From assembly GCF_001425045.1 (NCBI RefSeq), contig NZ_LMDJ01000023.1, positions 63,214-127,213 of the forward strand: a stretch of DNA of 64,000 nucleotides, in the 5' to 3' direction. A program made the translations under genes and the position numbers. Of this stretch, positions 1 through 8,552 are shown piece after piece. Under the pieces are notes generated by a model. It was not told the origin of the DNA. It made no database searches and saw nothing but the letters and a program-made list of their open reading frames with translations. Origin of the DNA: Massilia sp. Root351. Lineage in GTDB: Bacteria; Pseudomonadota; Gammaproteobacteria; Burkholderiales; Burkholderiaceae_D. The stretch's first letter is position 1. The number at the start of each line of letters is the position of its first letter.

Positions 1-876
1 CCGCAAGTGGTGGCCGATACCGAACGTTCGCCGCGCCAGCGGCACCCCGGCCTCGGACAGCGCCGGCAGGTAGCGGGTGTCGCCGTTCCAGCGCGGGTGC
101 TCGCCCTGGATCAGCCTGCGCTGCTCGGCGCTCAGTCCCGGCGCCACTGCCTCCAGCGGTAAATTGAGCGGGTTGACGGTGGCGGCGGACACCTCTTCGC
201 CCTTGCGGTCGACCCAGCCCCACCACGAGCCGCCGCCGGACTCGAACGGTACGCCGGCCTGGCCGTTGAGCACACTGGTCCAGTCGGCGCCGGTCAGTGC
301 AATGTTGTGCTGGTTGTAGGCGTACACCAGCGGCGAATAGTTCAGCACGTCGTTGCCCTGCCAGCGCGAGATCACCAGTTTGCCGCGCTCGCCGCAGTCG
401 ATGTCGCCGTACTTGGCGTAGTCGAGCGGATTGGCGCTGAAGTACACCTGCGCGCCGGAAGCGAGGTGCACGTGCACGTTCGAACGCAGCACGATGGGTC
501 CCTTGCAGTACCAGTTCCCGGCCGGGATCAGCACGCGGCCGCCGCCCTTCCGGTGGCAGGCCGCGATGGCGGCCGCGATGGCCGGGTAGCAGTCGGGCGA
601 TCCCGGCGCCGGGGTCTGCACGTCCCACTGTTCCTTGCGCCAGGTGGACTTGGCCGCCACCAGCTGGCTGGACCTGGCGCCGTAGGCTGTGATGGGAAAG
701 TCCTGCTTGCGGAAGTCCAGGGGCCTGGCGCAGCGCGCGGCGATATCGGCCGCGCGCTGCCATGGATCGGTGCCGGCGCGCGCCCGCGAGAAAGGGGCGG
801 CGGCGCCGGCGCTGGCCGCCAGGGCGCTGGCTTTGCGCAGGAACAGGCGGCGGTGCGGATGGGTGGCTTGGCTCAT
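1..876 (-). CDS. Polygalacturonase-like GH28 exoenzyme (3' end beyond window)
   Basis: Partial; the reading frame runs open off the left edge and gives 292 residues from an ATG at 876. The N-terminus has a twin-arginine-like leader (RRLFLRKA, then an Ala-rich stretch ending near SRARA), so export by Tat is likely. After it come GH28-type features: an ITAYGA opening, GGGRVLIPAGNW, and a repeated beta-helix style (VHVHLASGAQVYFSANP, then an ALTGADW turn). The family hydrolyses alpha-1,4-galacturonan in pectin; the catalytic Asp motifs lie beyond the edge, so activity cannot be checked. It starts 6 bp after the TonB receptor stop with a poor ribosome site, suggesting translational coupling in the sigma/anti-sigma/receptor operon. 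Rhamnogalacturonase specificity is also possible. Confidence 0.8.
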   Translation of the reverse strand, partial: MSQATHPHRRLFLRKASALAASAGAAAPFSRARAGTDPWQRAADIAARCARPLDFRKQDFPITAYGARSSQLVAAKSTWRKEQWDVQTPAPGSPDCYPAIAAAIAACHRKGGGRVLIPAGNWYCKGPIVLRSNVHVHLASGAQVYFSANPLDYAKYGDIDCGERGKLVISRWQGNDVLNYSPLVYAYNQHNIALTGADWTSVLNGQAGVPFESGGGSWWGWVDRKGEEVSAATVNPLNLPLEAVAPGLSAEQRRLIQGEHPRWNGDTRYLPALSEAGVPLARRTFGIGHHLR

Positions 877-882
877 GGCGGC

Positions 883-3800
883 TCACATGGTGCGGAAAGT
901 GGCGCCAACCATGATGCGGCGCCCGGAGTAGTTCAGGTCCAGCAGGTTGGGCGTGCCGTCCGCGAACGGGGCGTACTGGCCCTGGCTGTTGGAGGTGGTG
1001 TTATTGGTCAGGTTGCGGCCTTCGATGAAGAATTCCACGTTCGGCCGCCAACGGTAGGACAGCTTGGCGTCGATGTAGCGGGTGGCGTCCTTGAAGTTCG
1101 GCGAGCCAGGGTTGTAAGGGAAGCCCACCCGCACCGGCGCCGCGTTCGGGTAGTTGTTTACGCCCGCCGCGTTGCACGAGGCGATGCAGGTGAAGGAAGC
1201 CGCCACCGCTTGCACGGCCACGCGGGCTGCCAGCTTGCCGTCGTCGTACCAGAGCGCCCAGTTGTAGGTGTACCTGGACTCGCGCGCCGGCGGCAACGGC
1301 GTGCCGGTCAGCAGGTCGACGATGTTCTCATTGCTGGCCTTGGAACGCTGCTTGCTGTAGTTGGCGTCCATGCCGGTATAGCGCAGCAGTGAAGGCAGGA
1401 AGGTAAAGGCGGTCTTGGTGGTCAGTTCCAGGCCGGTGCGGCTGGTGGCCGCGCCGTTCATCCAGGTGGAATAGTCGAACAGCACGTCGGCCAGCGGTAT
1501 GCCGGTGGCCGGGTCGACCATGTCGGTGCCGGCGAACAGCGGCACCTGCGATACGCCTTGCGGAATTGCCGGGCCCACCTTGCCGCGCTGCCTGAACACG
1601 GATGCGCTGAACATGGTGTCGCGGTTCGGATAGTACTCCAGCGCGAAGTCCTGGTTCAGGTTTTGCTGCGCCTTCAGCAGCGGGTTGCCGATGGTGCCGG
1701 AGCAGCGCTGGAACACTTCGTTCTCGTCCTCGCGGCGTTCGTCGAAGGTGCAGGTACCCGACGGCAGCAGGCGCGATACAGGCGGGCGCGCCACGGTCTT
1801 GGCGACGTTGTAGCGCGCCACCAGCTTGTCCGGCACCATCCACAGGGCCAGGTTCAGGCTGGGCAGCACGTCGTTGGAGGTGGCGTCGGTGCGCGTGGCT
1901 TGCGAAACCCGGGTGGTGACGGTGCCGCCGGGTGCGTCGCGGTTGAACGGGTCGTAGGTGGGCGTCTTGGTGATGGCGACAAAGGTCATCATGCCGGTGC
2001 CTTCGACCTGGGTGCGCACGTAGCGTACGCCGGCGTTGCCTTCCAGTTCCCAGCCGAAGGGCAGGGCGCGGTTGGTAAAAGGCACGCGGTCCACGCTGAA
2101 GTCGCCCATCAGGTAGAACGCGGAAGTACGCTCCTTGAGCTGCGCGTAGGGCTGGTCGTAGACCTGGCCGTCGCTGGCCTTGCAGCGCTTGACGCAGTCG
2201 AAGTTGGCGTTCGGGATGCCGGTCAGCGCGAACACCTTTTCCACGTCGATCTGGGTCCAGTTGTCCATCAGGCCTTCCGGGCGGTCCTTGGCGCCGTGGA
2301 AGAACTGGGTGGGCGTTGCCTGCAGCACCATGGTTTGCTTGAGCAGGTCGAGGAACTGCGGCATGGTCATGACGGCCGAGCTGTCGAAGGCCTGGCGCGT
2401 GTTGTCCTTCATGATCAGGCCGTACTGGCACTTGTTGCCGCCCGGAGCGAGGGAGCCGGGCGTGTCCTGGCAGCCGTACAGCGTGCTGCGCAGGGTGGGC
2501 GAGGGCAGCACCAGCGGCGCCTTGTAGCCGGGCTGGCCGAAGGTGCCCACCGGATCACGCAGGATGTAGCCGCCGTTGTTGATGGTCCAGCTGTCGCTGC
2601 CGGTGTCGCGCAGGTTGAAGCCGGACTTCACGCGCTTGAGGAAGGGCACCGACTCCGGTATCGCGTAGCTGACATCGAGCTTGGCCGTGCGCTCACCGCT
2701 TTCGCGGATCTGCGGCTCCCACGTGACGTTGGGCGACGAGGTCACGGCCTGCTGCTGCGCCGCCGTGTAGGCCGGGATCGGCTTCGAATTGTAGGGGCCG
2801 GGGTTGACCGCCGAGCTGGCGCCGTTCGGATACAGCTGGGCGAAGCGGTCGAAGCTCTGCTCCTTGACCGGGTCCACGCCGGGGAAGGTGTAGCCCCACA
2901 AGCCGTTCGACAGCAGCTTGGCGGTGGCCGGGCCGTAGTAGTCGATGAAGGACAGGCGCTTGGCGCCGCGCCGGAAGTCCGAACCCGCATCGCCCACGAA
3001 GAACTCTGCGGTCAGCCCGCCGCGCTTGAACGTGCCGCCCAGCTGCAGGTATTTGGCGGTGGTCAGGCCGATGTCGTGCAGCTGGTCGGTGCGGGCCGCG
3101 CCGGCCAGGAAGGTGTACTGCGTCACGTGGTGGGCTGCATCGACCGTGACCGAGCCGGGCACCGTGTTCGGCTGGCCGTTGGCCATGGCCAGGTTGCCCA
3201 GGCTGTAGGCCAGCTGGTTGATGTCGTTGTGGCGCTTGTTGTAGCTGCCTTTCGCGTACACGGTGAGCTCGTCGTTCACCTTGAAGTCGGCCCGCAGGTC
3301 GAGGTTCTTGCGGCGGTCGATCTCGCGCTTGACCAGGTAACGCGGGCCCGACGGCGTGTAGTCGTTCCACTGGTTCAGGCAGGTAGTCAGCTCGTTGTTG
3401 CGCTGGTTCTGCGCGGCGGTGCGGGCGGCCGACGCAATGGTGTTCAGCTGGGCGGCGCTCAGTGCCGGGAACGCCGCGGCGCAGTCGGCCTTGGTGCGGG
3501 CCGCGGCGGAACGGGTGACGATGTCGATCGGGCTGCCCGAGTTGAAGAAGCCGCCGCCGACCAGCGGCGATTGCAGCAGCGGATTGGTGGCCACGGTGTC
3601 GGCCGTGTTGACCGTGCCGGGCTGGAAGGTGAAGGTCTTCTCCGGCGAGTTGTCGAAGTCGTGCAGGCGGAAGTAGCCCTGGTTGCCGTTGCCCGCCGCC
3701 TGCGCCGAGTGCCCTTCGTTGAGCAGCGTGGTGGTGGACGCGTTGAGCAGCAGGCCGAGGCGGCCATCCAGGAACTTGTCGGCCAGGATCAGGTTCGCGT

Positions 3801-4830
3801 CCGGCTCCCACTTCTTGTTCAGCGAATGCTGGGTGGCGCCCAGGCGCAGCGAGGCGTAGGGCTTCTTGAAATCCAGGCCGGTGCGGGTCTTGATGATGAT
3901 GCTGCCGCCCAACGCGCCTTCCGTCATATCGGCGGTGGAGCCCTTCACCACGTCCACGCTCTTGATCAGGTCGGCCGACAGCTGGCGGAATTCGACCGCG
4001 CGGCCGTCGCCGCCGCCGTTCATGTCGGAGCCGCCGGCCGACTGCACGCCCTGGCCGTCCAGCTCCACCCGCGTCAGTTCCGGGCCGTTGCCGCGCACCG
4101 CCACGCTCACCCCTTCGCCGAACTCGCCGCGGTCGAGCGCGATGCCGGCCATGCGCGAGATGGCCTCGCCGATGTTGCGGTCCGGGAGCGAGCCCACGTC
4201 TTCGGCCACGATGGAGTCGGTGGCGGTGGCGGCGTTCTTCTTGCGCTCGATGCTTGACTGCTGCGATGCCCGCGTGCCCACCACCAGCACCTGCTTGACC
4301 TCGTCCTTGGCCGCGCCGGCGGCGGCCGGCGGAAGCTTTGCGGGGTCTGCTGCGGCCTGGGCCTGCGCGTCCGTCAGCGGTGCGCCCATCATCAGCACGG
4401 CGGCCGATACGGCGACGCAGGTGGCCTTGCGCTGGCTGGGGGGAGTGTTTTTCGTCATGGTCTGGTCCGATATTTTCGAGTCGCTGGTTAGGTTTCCAGG
4501 TGACGCAGGCGAGCGCCTGAGTATCACCACGGTGCCGCTGGAGCCAACCCTGCCTACCAGATCGGTGCACATCAACAGCCTGTCCACCGCCTCGGAAATA
4601 CCAAACGCGCCCGCCAGTGCGTTGGTGCTCACGCCTTCCAGGATATCGGCCGACGTCAAGATGTTGATGCCGGCCTGCCGCGCGAATTCCGGAATGGAGT
4701 CCGTCGCAACGCCGGCCGGAATATTGAACGGCCGGGCCGATTCCTGCGCAGCGGAACTGCCCGCATGAGCTGCCAGACTGACGGCCAGCATGACGCCGGC
4801 CGCATTAGCGCAATGGTGCATAGAGAACAT
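883..4830 (-). CDS. STN-domain TonB-dependent outer-membrane receptor
   Basis: Outer-membrane active-transport receptor of about 1315 residues, long for the family (usually 700-1100). Order: leader, STN (secretin/TonB N-terminal) domain at about residues 33-105 that normally contacts FecR, linker, plug with PDRNIGEAISRMAGI and VAVRGNGPE near 210-250, then the beta-barrel ending in an aromatic-rich strand (IMVGATFRTM). The start at 4830 is preferred over 4836 because AGAGGAG lies about 6 nt before it but directly abuts 4836. A second hydrophobic leader-like segment begins at internal Met125 (position 4458). FecR ends 117 bp upstream. With the adjacent polygalacturonase, the ligand is probably a pectin oligomer (inference). 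Confidence 0.93.
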   Translation of the reverse strand: MFSMHHCANAAGVMLAVSLAAHAGSSAAQESARPFNIPAGVATDSIPEFARQAGINILTSADILEGVSTNALAGAFGISEAVDRLLMCTDLVGRVGSSGTVVILRRSPASPGNLTSDSKISDQTMTKNTPPSQRKATCVAVSAAVLMMGAPLTDAQAQAAADPAKLPPAAAGAAKDEVKQVLVVGTRASQQSSIERKKNAATATDSIVAEDVGSLPDRNIGEAISRMAGIALDRGEFGEGVSVAVRGNGPELTRVELDGQGVQSAGGSDMNGGGDGRAVEFRQLSADLIKSVDVVKGSTADMTEGALGGSIIIKTRTGLDFKKPYASLRLGATQHSLNKKWEPDANLILADKFLDGRLGLLLNASTTTLLNEGHSAQAAGNGNQGYFRLHDFDNSPEKTFTFQPGTVNTADTVATNPLLQSPLVGGGFFNSGSPIDIVTRSAAARTKADCAAAFPALSAAQLNTIASAARTAAQNQRNNELTTCLNQWNDYTPSGPRYLVKREIDRRKNLDLRADFKVNDELTVYAKGSYNKRHNDINQLAYSLGNLAMANGQPNTVPGSVTVDAAHHVTQYTFLAGAARTDQLHDIGLTTAKYLQLGGTFKRGGLTAEFFVGDAGSDFRRGAKRLSFIDYYGPATAKLLSNGLWGYTFPGVDPVKEQSFDRFAQLYPNGASSAVNPGPYNSKPIPAYTAAQQQAVTSSPNVTWEPQIRESGERTAKLDVSYAIPESVPFLKRVKSGFNLRDTGSDSWTINNGGYILRDPVGTFGQPGYKAPLVLPSPTLRSTLYGCQDTPGSLAPGGNKCQYGLIMKDNTRQAFDSSAVMTMPQFLDLLKQTMVLQATPTQFFHGAKDRPEGLMDNWTQIDVEKVFALTGIPNANFDCVKRCKASDGQVYDQPYAQLKERTSAFYLMGDFSVDRVPFTNRALPFGWELEGNAGVRYVRTQVEGTGMMTFVAITKTPTYDPFNRDAPGGTVTTRVSQATRTDATSNDVLPSLNLALWMVPDKLVARYNVAKTVARPPVSRLLPSGTCTFDERREDENEVFQRCSGTIGNPLLKAQQNLNQDFALEYYPNRDTMFSASVFRQRGKVGPAIPQGVSQVPLFAGTDMVDPATGIPLADVLFDYSTWMNGAATSRTGLELTTKTAFTFLPSLLRYTGMDANYSKQRSKASNENIVDLLTGTPLPPARESRYTYNWALWYDDGKLAARVAVQAVAASFTCIASCNAAGVNNYPNAAPVRVGFPYNPGSPNFKDATRYIDAKLSYRWRPNVEFFIEGRNLTNNTTSNSQGQYAPFADGTPNLLDLNYSGRRIMVGATFRTM

Positions 4831-4953
4831 GCACATCTCCTCTTTCTGATTGGCGGAACTATGCTGCTCCGTTAATACTAAAGACTGCCGGCGCAGGCGG
4901 CTTCCTCAAGCTGCCTGGATGGAAAACCTAAACACTCAGAAATATGATCGGAC

Positions 4954-5901
4954 CTAGCGCGAGCCGGCGTTGTCGGCCTGCCCGATGAGTATCGTGTCCG
5001 CAGTGATGGTGATGGGCACGGCCAGCACGGTGCTGACGTCCTTGGCGAACAGCTCCGGCGCGTCCAGCTTGTACTGGCCGAACAGGCGCTTGCCGGCCAG
5101 CGCCGCGTCGACGATGACGATGGTCTTCGGGCTGTAGCGGTTGAAGTCGGCGACGGCGTCGCCCAGGGTCTGGTTCTTCAGTATCAAATTGCCCTCTCGC
5201 CAGGCCAGTTTCCGGTTCACTTCGGAAGGCTGGCGGGTTATGGAAATGGCGCTGGCCTGCGGCTCGAGAAAAGCGCGTTCCCCAGCCGCCAGCAGGCGCC
5301 GTTGCGCGGTGCGGTCCTTGCTCCATACTTCCACCGTGCCTTCCGTCACCAGCACTTCGGTGCCGCGCGCAAAGCGCCGCACGGCGAAAGCGGTGCCGAC
5401 GGCGCGCACGCGCGCGTCCCCGGCTTCGACGATGAAAGGCTTGGTCTTGTCCTTGGCCACTTCAAACCACGCTTCGCCCTGTTGCAGGTTGATCTTGCGC
5501 CGGGTCCGCGTGAACTCCACCTCGATGCGGCTGCTGCCGTTGATGGTGGCAATCGACTTGTCCTGCAGCGGCACTTTGCGGAATTCGCCTTTCGCCGTGG
5601 TCAATACGGTGTCTTGCCGGACAGCCGAAAAGCTCAGCGTGCCGACCGCCGCGACCAGGCAGGCCGCAAGCGCAACGCGCTGGAGCAGGCCGCGCCGGGT
5701 GCTGGCCGGTTCGGCGGCAAGCGGTTGCGGCGCCGTTGCGAGATTGATCGCGTTGCAGATCGCCATGGCCCGTACATACGCGCCCTGATGCCGCGTATCG
5801 GCCGCGTACCACGCGTCGAACTGTGCGCTCTCGGCGTCGCTCAGGCCGCGCGCCATTTTGCGCGCTACCCACTCGAAGGCTTGGTTATCAATCGTTGACA
5901 T
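4954..5901 (-). CDS. FecR-type anti-sigma factor
   Basis: Inner-membrane sigma regulator of 315 residues. The N-terminus (MSTIDNQAFEWVARKM, then SDAESAQFDAWYAAD) is the cytoplasmic FecR anti-sigma segment; a single transmembrane helix lies near residues 75-95 (VALAACLVAAVGTLSFSAV); the periplasmic FecR domain follows (GEFRKVPLQDKSIATINGSS, GEAWFEVAKD, GTAFAVR) and ends with an STN-like tail. The ATG at 5901 overlaps the sigma gene stop by 14 nt, which favours it over the upstream in-frame start at 5988 and implies translational coupling. Known role of the family: relay ligand occupancy from the receptor STN domain to the ECF sigma factor. Confidence 0.93.
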   Translation of the reverse strand: MSTIDNQAFEWVARKMARGLSDAESAQFDAWYAADTRHQGAYVRAMAICNAINLATAPQPLAAEPASTRRGLLQRVALAACLVAAVGTLSFSAVRQDTVLTTAKGEFRKVPLQDKSIATINGSSRIEVEFTRTRRKINLQQGEAWFEVAKDKTKPFIVEAGDARVRAVGTAFAVRRFARGTEVLVTEGTVEVWSKDRTAQRRLLAAGERAFLEPQASAISITRQPSEVNRKLAWREGNLILKNQTLGDAVADFNRYSPKTIVIVDAALAGKRLFGQYKLDAPELFAKDVSTVLAVPITITADTILIGQADNAGSR

Positions 5902-6496
5902 TGCTTTTGACGTTGTTTTCCCTGGCTGCCCGCTTTCTTGCGACGAATCTGGCGTCTCCGGTTTCCTGATGCACGCCATGCCTGGCAATCATTTCCGACA
6001 TCAAGCGCATACCCTTCATCATTTCGTGTTCCACCACGCCGTCGGTCAGTCCCAGCGTTTCCGCCGTCTCCTGCTGCGACAGGCCGTGTATCCTGCGCGC
6101 CCGGAACACGTTCTTGCAGCGGTCCGGCATGTTGGCCACCAGGCCGATTACCCATTTCAGCTCCGAACGCGCGAACACCACGCGCTCGGGGGAGGGCGCG
6201 GTGTCGGCAATATCCAGGTCTTCCAGGTTGGCGATGGTCTCTATCTGCACCACCGAGTCGCGCTTGATGCGGTCGAGGACGATGTTCTTGGCGGCCCGGA
6301 ACACGAACGGCTTGGGGTCGCGCACATGGTCCAGGCTGGCCATCGACAGTATCCGGTAGCAGGTTTCCTGCACCACGTCGTCGATCTCGGCGGGTCCCGT
6401 GCACACGCGGCGCAGCATCCTGCGCAATTCGGCCTCGTGAGGCAGGAAATGTATTGTCAGCCAGTCAACTACTTCGGTGTGCATAAGCTCGCTCAT
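5888..6496 (-). CDS. FecI-like ECF sigma factor
   Basis: Group IV sigma-70 factor of 202 residues. Sigma region 2 is visible at about 35-75 (EIDDVVQETCYRILSM, KPFVFRAAKNIVLDRIKR) and region 4 at about 125-170 (MPDRCKNVFRARRIHGLSQQETAETLGL). The ATG at 6496 has GGGGGG five nt upstream; the longer in-frame start at 6526 has none. It is first gene of the sigma/FecR/TonB receptor/polygalacturonase unit and presumably transcribes the receptor and enzyme on ligand sensing. An 8-bp inverted repeat lies 54 bp upstream. Target promoter sequence could not be identified with confidence. Confidence 0.93.
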   Translation of the reverse strand: MSELMHTEVVDWLTIHFLPHEAELRRMLRRVCTGPAEIDDVVQETCYRILSMASLDHVRDPKPFVFRAAKNIVLDRIKRDSVVQIETIANLEDLDIADTAPSPERVVFARSELKWVIGLVANMPDRCKNVFRARRIHGLSQQETAETLGLTDGVVEHEMMKGMRLMSEMIARHGVHQETGDARFVARKRAARENNVKSNVND

Positions 6497-6549
6497 TCGT
6501 GCCCCCCTATTGCTTAAGACGAGCACGCAAGCTTACTCCTCAACAATTC

Positions 6550-6573
6550 TTGATTGACCCTCCATTCAATCAA
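6550..6573. promoter_or_regulatory. Inverted repeat upstream of the ECF sigma gene
   Basis: Perfect arms TTGATTGA (6550-6557) and TCAATCAA (6566-6573) are separated by 8 bp. The site lies in the 176-bp gap between the end of the FAD/Rieske gene and the sigma start and ends 54 bp before the sigma ATG. The position suits an operator; a stem-loop in the 3' end of the upstream transcript is the alternative. The rest of the gap shows nothing clear. Confidence 0.45.
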
Positions 6574-6672
6574 CCGGATGAGCGTTTCACGATCCGGCTC
6601 GGCACGCGCTGGATCGGTCCGCCACACCGGGCCATGGCGCACCCGGCGTGGCGCGCGCAGCGATGGCGGCGC

Positions 6673-8277
6673 CTATTTGCGCAGGGTGCCGGAAGCGATG
6701 CCGCTGGCGGCGCCGGCGGCTGCGCGCACCGCCGCATCGTCAATCGCCGGCAGCTGCGCGGCCTTTAGCGGCGTGTTGGCCGGACCATGCAGCACCGCGC
6801 CGTCGGTGGCGAAGCGCGAGGCGTGGCAGGGGCAATCCCAGGAGCGCTCCACCGAATTCCAGTGCACCTGGCAGCCGAGATGGGTGCACCTCGCCGACAC
6901 CGCATGCAGGCCGCCTTCGTCATCGCGGTAAACCGCCAGCTTGGCCGCGCCGTCGCGCACGATGGCGCCTTGTCCGGGCGGAATCTCGGCGGCCGATTCG
7001 ACCTCGCCCCCTTTCATCCAGTCGGCGTACTGGGACACGGTGTTGGCCTGTTCCCTGGCGAATTCGCCCAGTCCGTGCGTGGCCTTGCGGGCCGGATCGT
7101 ACAGCGCGATCCAGGGATTCGCGCGCCGCATCACCATGTCGCGGATGATCATGGCACCGATAGCCGTGTGCGTCATGCCGTTGCCCGAATCGCCGGTGAT
7201 GATGTAGACGCTGTCGCTGTCGAGCGGGTTGCGGCCGAGGAAGGCCAGGCCGTCCGCCGGCTCCATCACTTCGCCGGACCAGCGGTATTCCACCGACAGC
7301 GCCATCGGGAAGCGGGAGCGCGTCCATTGTTCGAGCTCGGCGAAGCAGTGTTCGGGATGCCAGTCCTGGCCGACCTTGTGGTCCGCACCGCCGACCAGCA
7401 GCAGCTCGTGGCTGGGCCGGTGCCACAGGCTGTGCAGGCGGATGTAGTGGTAGGGGCTTCCGGTGTCCCACAGCAAGATGCGCGGCACGCTGCCCGCCGG
7501 CACCAGGGCGCCGATCACGTAGCTGCGGTAGCCGGCTTGCTTGGTGTGCATCACCACCCGGTTGTTGAACGGCGTGTTGGTCGCCACCACCACCACGCCG
7601 GCCAGGATGCGGCCATGCGGCGTGCTGATGCGCTGGCCGTGGTCGGTCTGTTCGACCTGCAAGGCGGGCGTACGGGCATAAATGCCGGCCCCGTTGCGGG
7701 CCAGGCAGCCCGCCAAGCCCACCAGGTATTGCACCGGGTGGAACTGCGCCTGGGCATGATAGCGGACGCAAGGCCCGGTATCGAACGGCAGGCCCGGCAC
7801 GCGGTCGCCCAGGCCGGCCTGCACGCCGGCGCGCACGGCCGCCTGGACTTCCGCCGCGAGGTCTTTTTCCTTGCCGCCCGGCAGGTTGAACAAATAGCCG
7901 TCCAGGCGTTCGAAGCCGCACTCGATGGCTTCGCGGGCAACAATTTCCTCGACCAGCCGGATCGCCCGCCCGTAGCTGTCGGCAACCAGCCTGGACTGCC
8001 TGGCGCCGAACTTCTCCTCAATGCCGGCATACCATTCATCGGGCGGGAAAAAGTGGGCGGTGGTCCTGCCGCTTTCGCCCGCGCCCACGCCCAGCGCGTC
8101 GATCACGGTAACCCGCTTGCCTTCCTTCATCAGCAGATAGGCCGTGGTCAGGCCGGCAATGCCGGCGCCGATCACGCACACGTCGGTGTCGAGGTCGCCG
8201 GGCAGCGGTGGATAGTTGAGCTCGGATGCATCGTCCATCCAGACCGATGACGAGCGCCCATTGGTGGTGAAAGTCAT
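6673..8277 (-). CDS. FAD-dependent oxidoreductase with C-terminal Rieske domain
   Basis: 534 residues. The N-terminus carries a Rossmann FAD-binding motif of the DAO/glycine-oxidase class (VCVIGAGIAGLTTAYLL at about 33-49) followed by GAGESGRTTAHF; a second conserved block is GDSGNGMTHTAIG. The last 100 residues form a Rieske [2Fe-2S] domain with CTHLGC and CPCHASRF ligands (Cys-His and Cys-His). This architecture matches the YhfW-type family, whose substrate is not established. The ATG at 8277 has AAAGGAG seven nt upstream, so the longer open frame to 8565 is not used. It is divergent from DUF1302 cluster A and may share its control region. Confidence 0.9.
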   Translation of the reverse strand: MTFTTNGRSSSVWMDDASELNYPPLPGDLDTDVCVIGAGIAGLTTAYLLMKEGKRVTVIDALGVGAGESGRTTAHFFPPDEWYAGIEEKFGARQSRLVADSYGRAIRLVEEIVAREAIECGFERLDGYLFNLPGGKEKDLAAEVQAAVRAGVQAGLGDRVPGLPFDTGPCVRYHAQAQFHPVQYLVGLAGCLARNGAGIYARTPALQVEQTDHGQRISTPHGRILAGVVVVATNTPFNNRVVMHTKQAGYRSYVIGALVPAGSVPRILLWDTGSPYHYIRLHSLWHRPSHELLLVGGADHKVGQDWHPEHCFAELEQWTRSRFPMALSVEYRWSGEVMEPADGLAFLGRNPLDSDSVYIITGDSGNGMTHTAIGAMIIRDMVMRRANPWIALYDPARKATHGLGEFAREQANTVSQYADWMKGGEVESAAEIPPGQGAIVRDGAAKLAVYRDDEGGLHAVSARCTHLGCQVHWNSVERSWDCPCHASRFATDGAVLHGPANTPLKAAQLPAIDDAAVRAAAGAASGIASGTLRK

Positions 8278-8412
8278 GATGGCTCCTTTCGTTAGTTGAC
8301 CGGGCCAGCCATCAGTGTGCGCGCACTGCGGAAATCGCGCAGCAAGCCAGCTCCGAATCGAATCATGCTGCGCTGCGGGCCGCAACAAAACACGCCCTGG
8401 CACTTCGGCTTG

Positions 8413-8425
8413 TCGCAAATTGCGA
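8413..8425. promoter_or_regulatory. 13-bp palindrome in the divergent region
   Basis: TCGCAA-A-TTGCGA is a perfect 6-1-6 palindrome midway in the 275-bp gap between the FAD/Rieske gene (start 8277) and DUF1302 (start 8553). A shared operator is plausible but no regulator is encoded next to it. No convincing -35/-10 pair was seen. Confidence 0.3.
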
Positions 8426-8552
8426 AGTCGCCGTCGTGAATTGGCAATGCCGTTTCTTTCCCCGAGCCCTACTATTCCCTCACGTTGACCGGCCCGCCAT
8501 GCATGGTCCGGCAGCGCCCACCACATACCAATAACGAGGGGGAGACACAAGC

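Noticed and set aside
1558-4257. 899-residue plus-strand ORF antisense to the TonB receptor
   Set aside because: Composition is His/Gly/Val/Arg-rich as expected for the complement of GC-rich coding DNA; no domain and no ribosome site; the minus-strand receptor explains the region.
8396-8416. Sigma-54-like TGGCAC...TTGTC in the FAD/DUF1302 gap
   Set aside because: GG to the -12 element is one base too long and the -12 reads GT, not GC.
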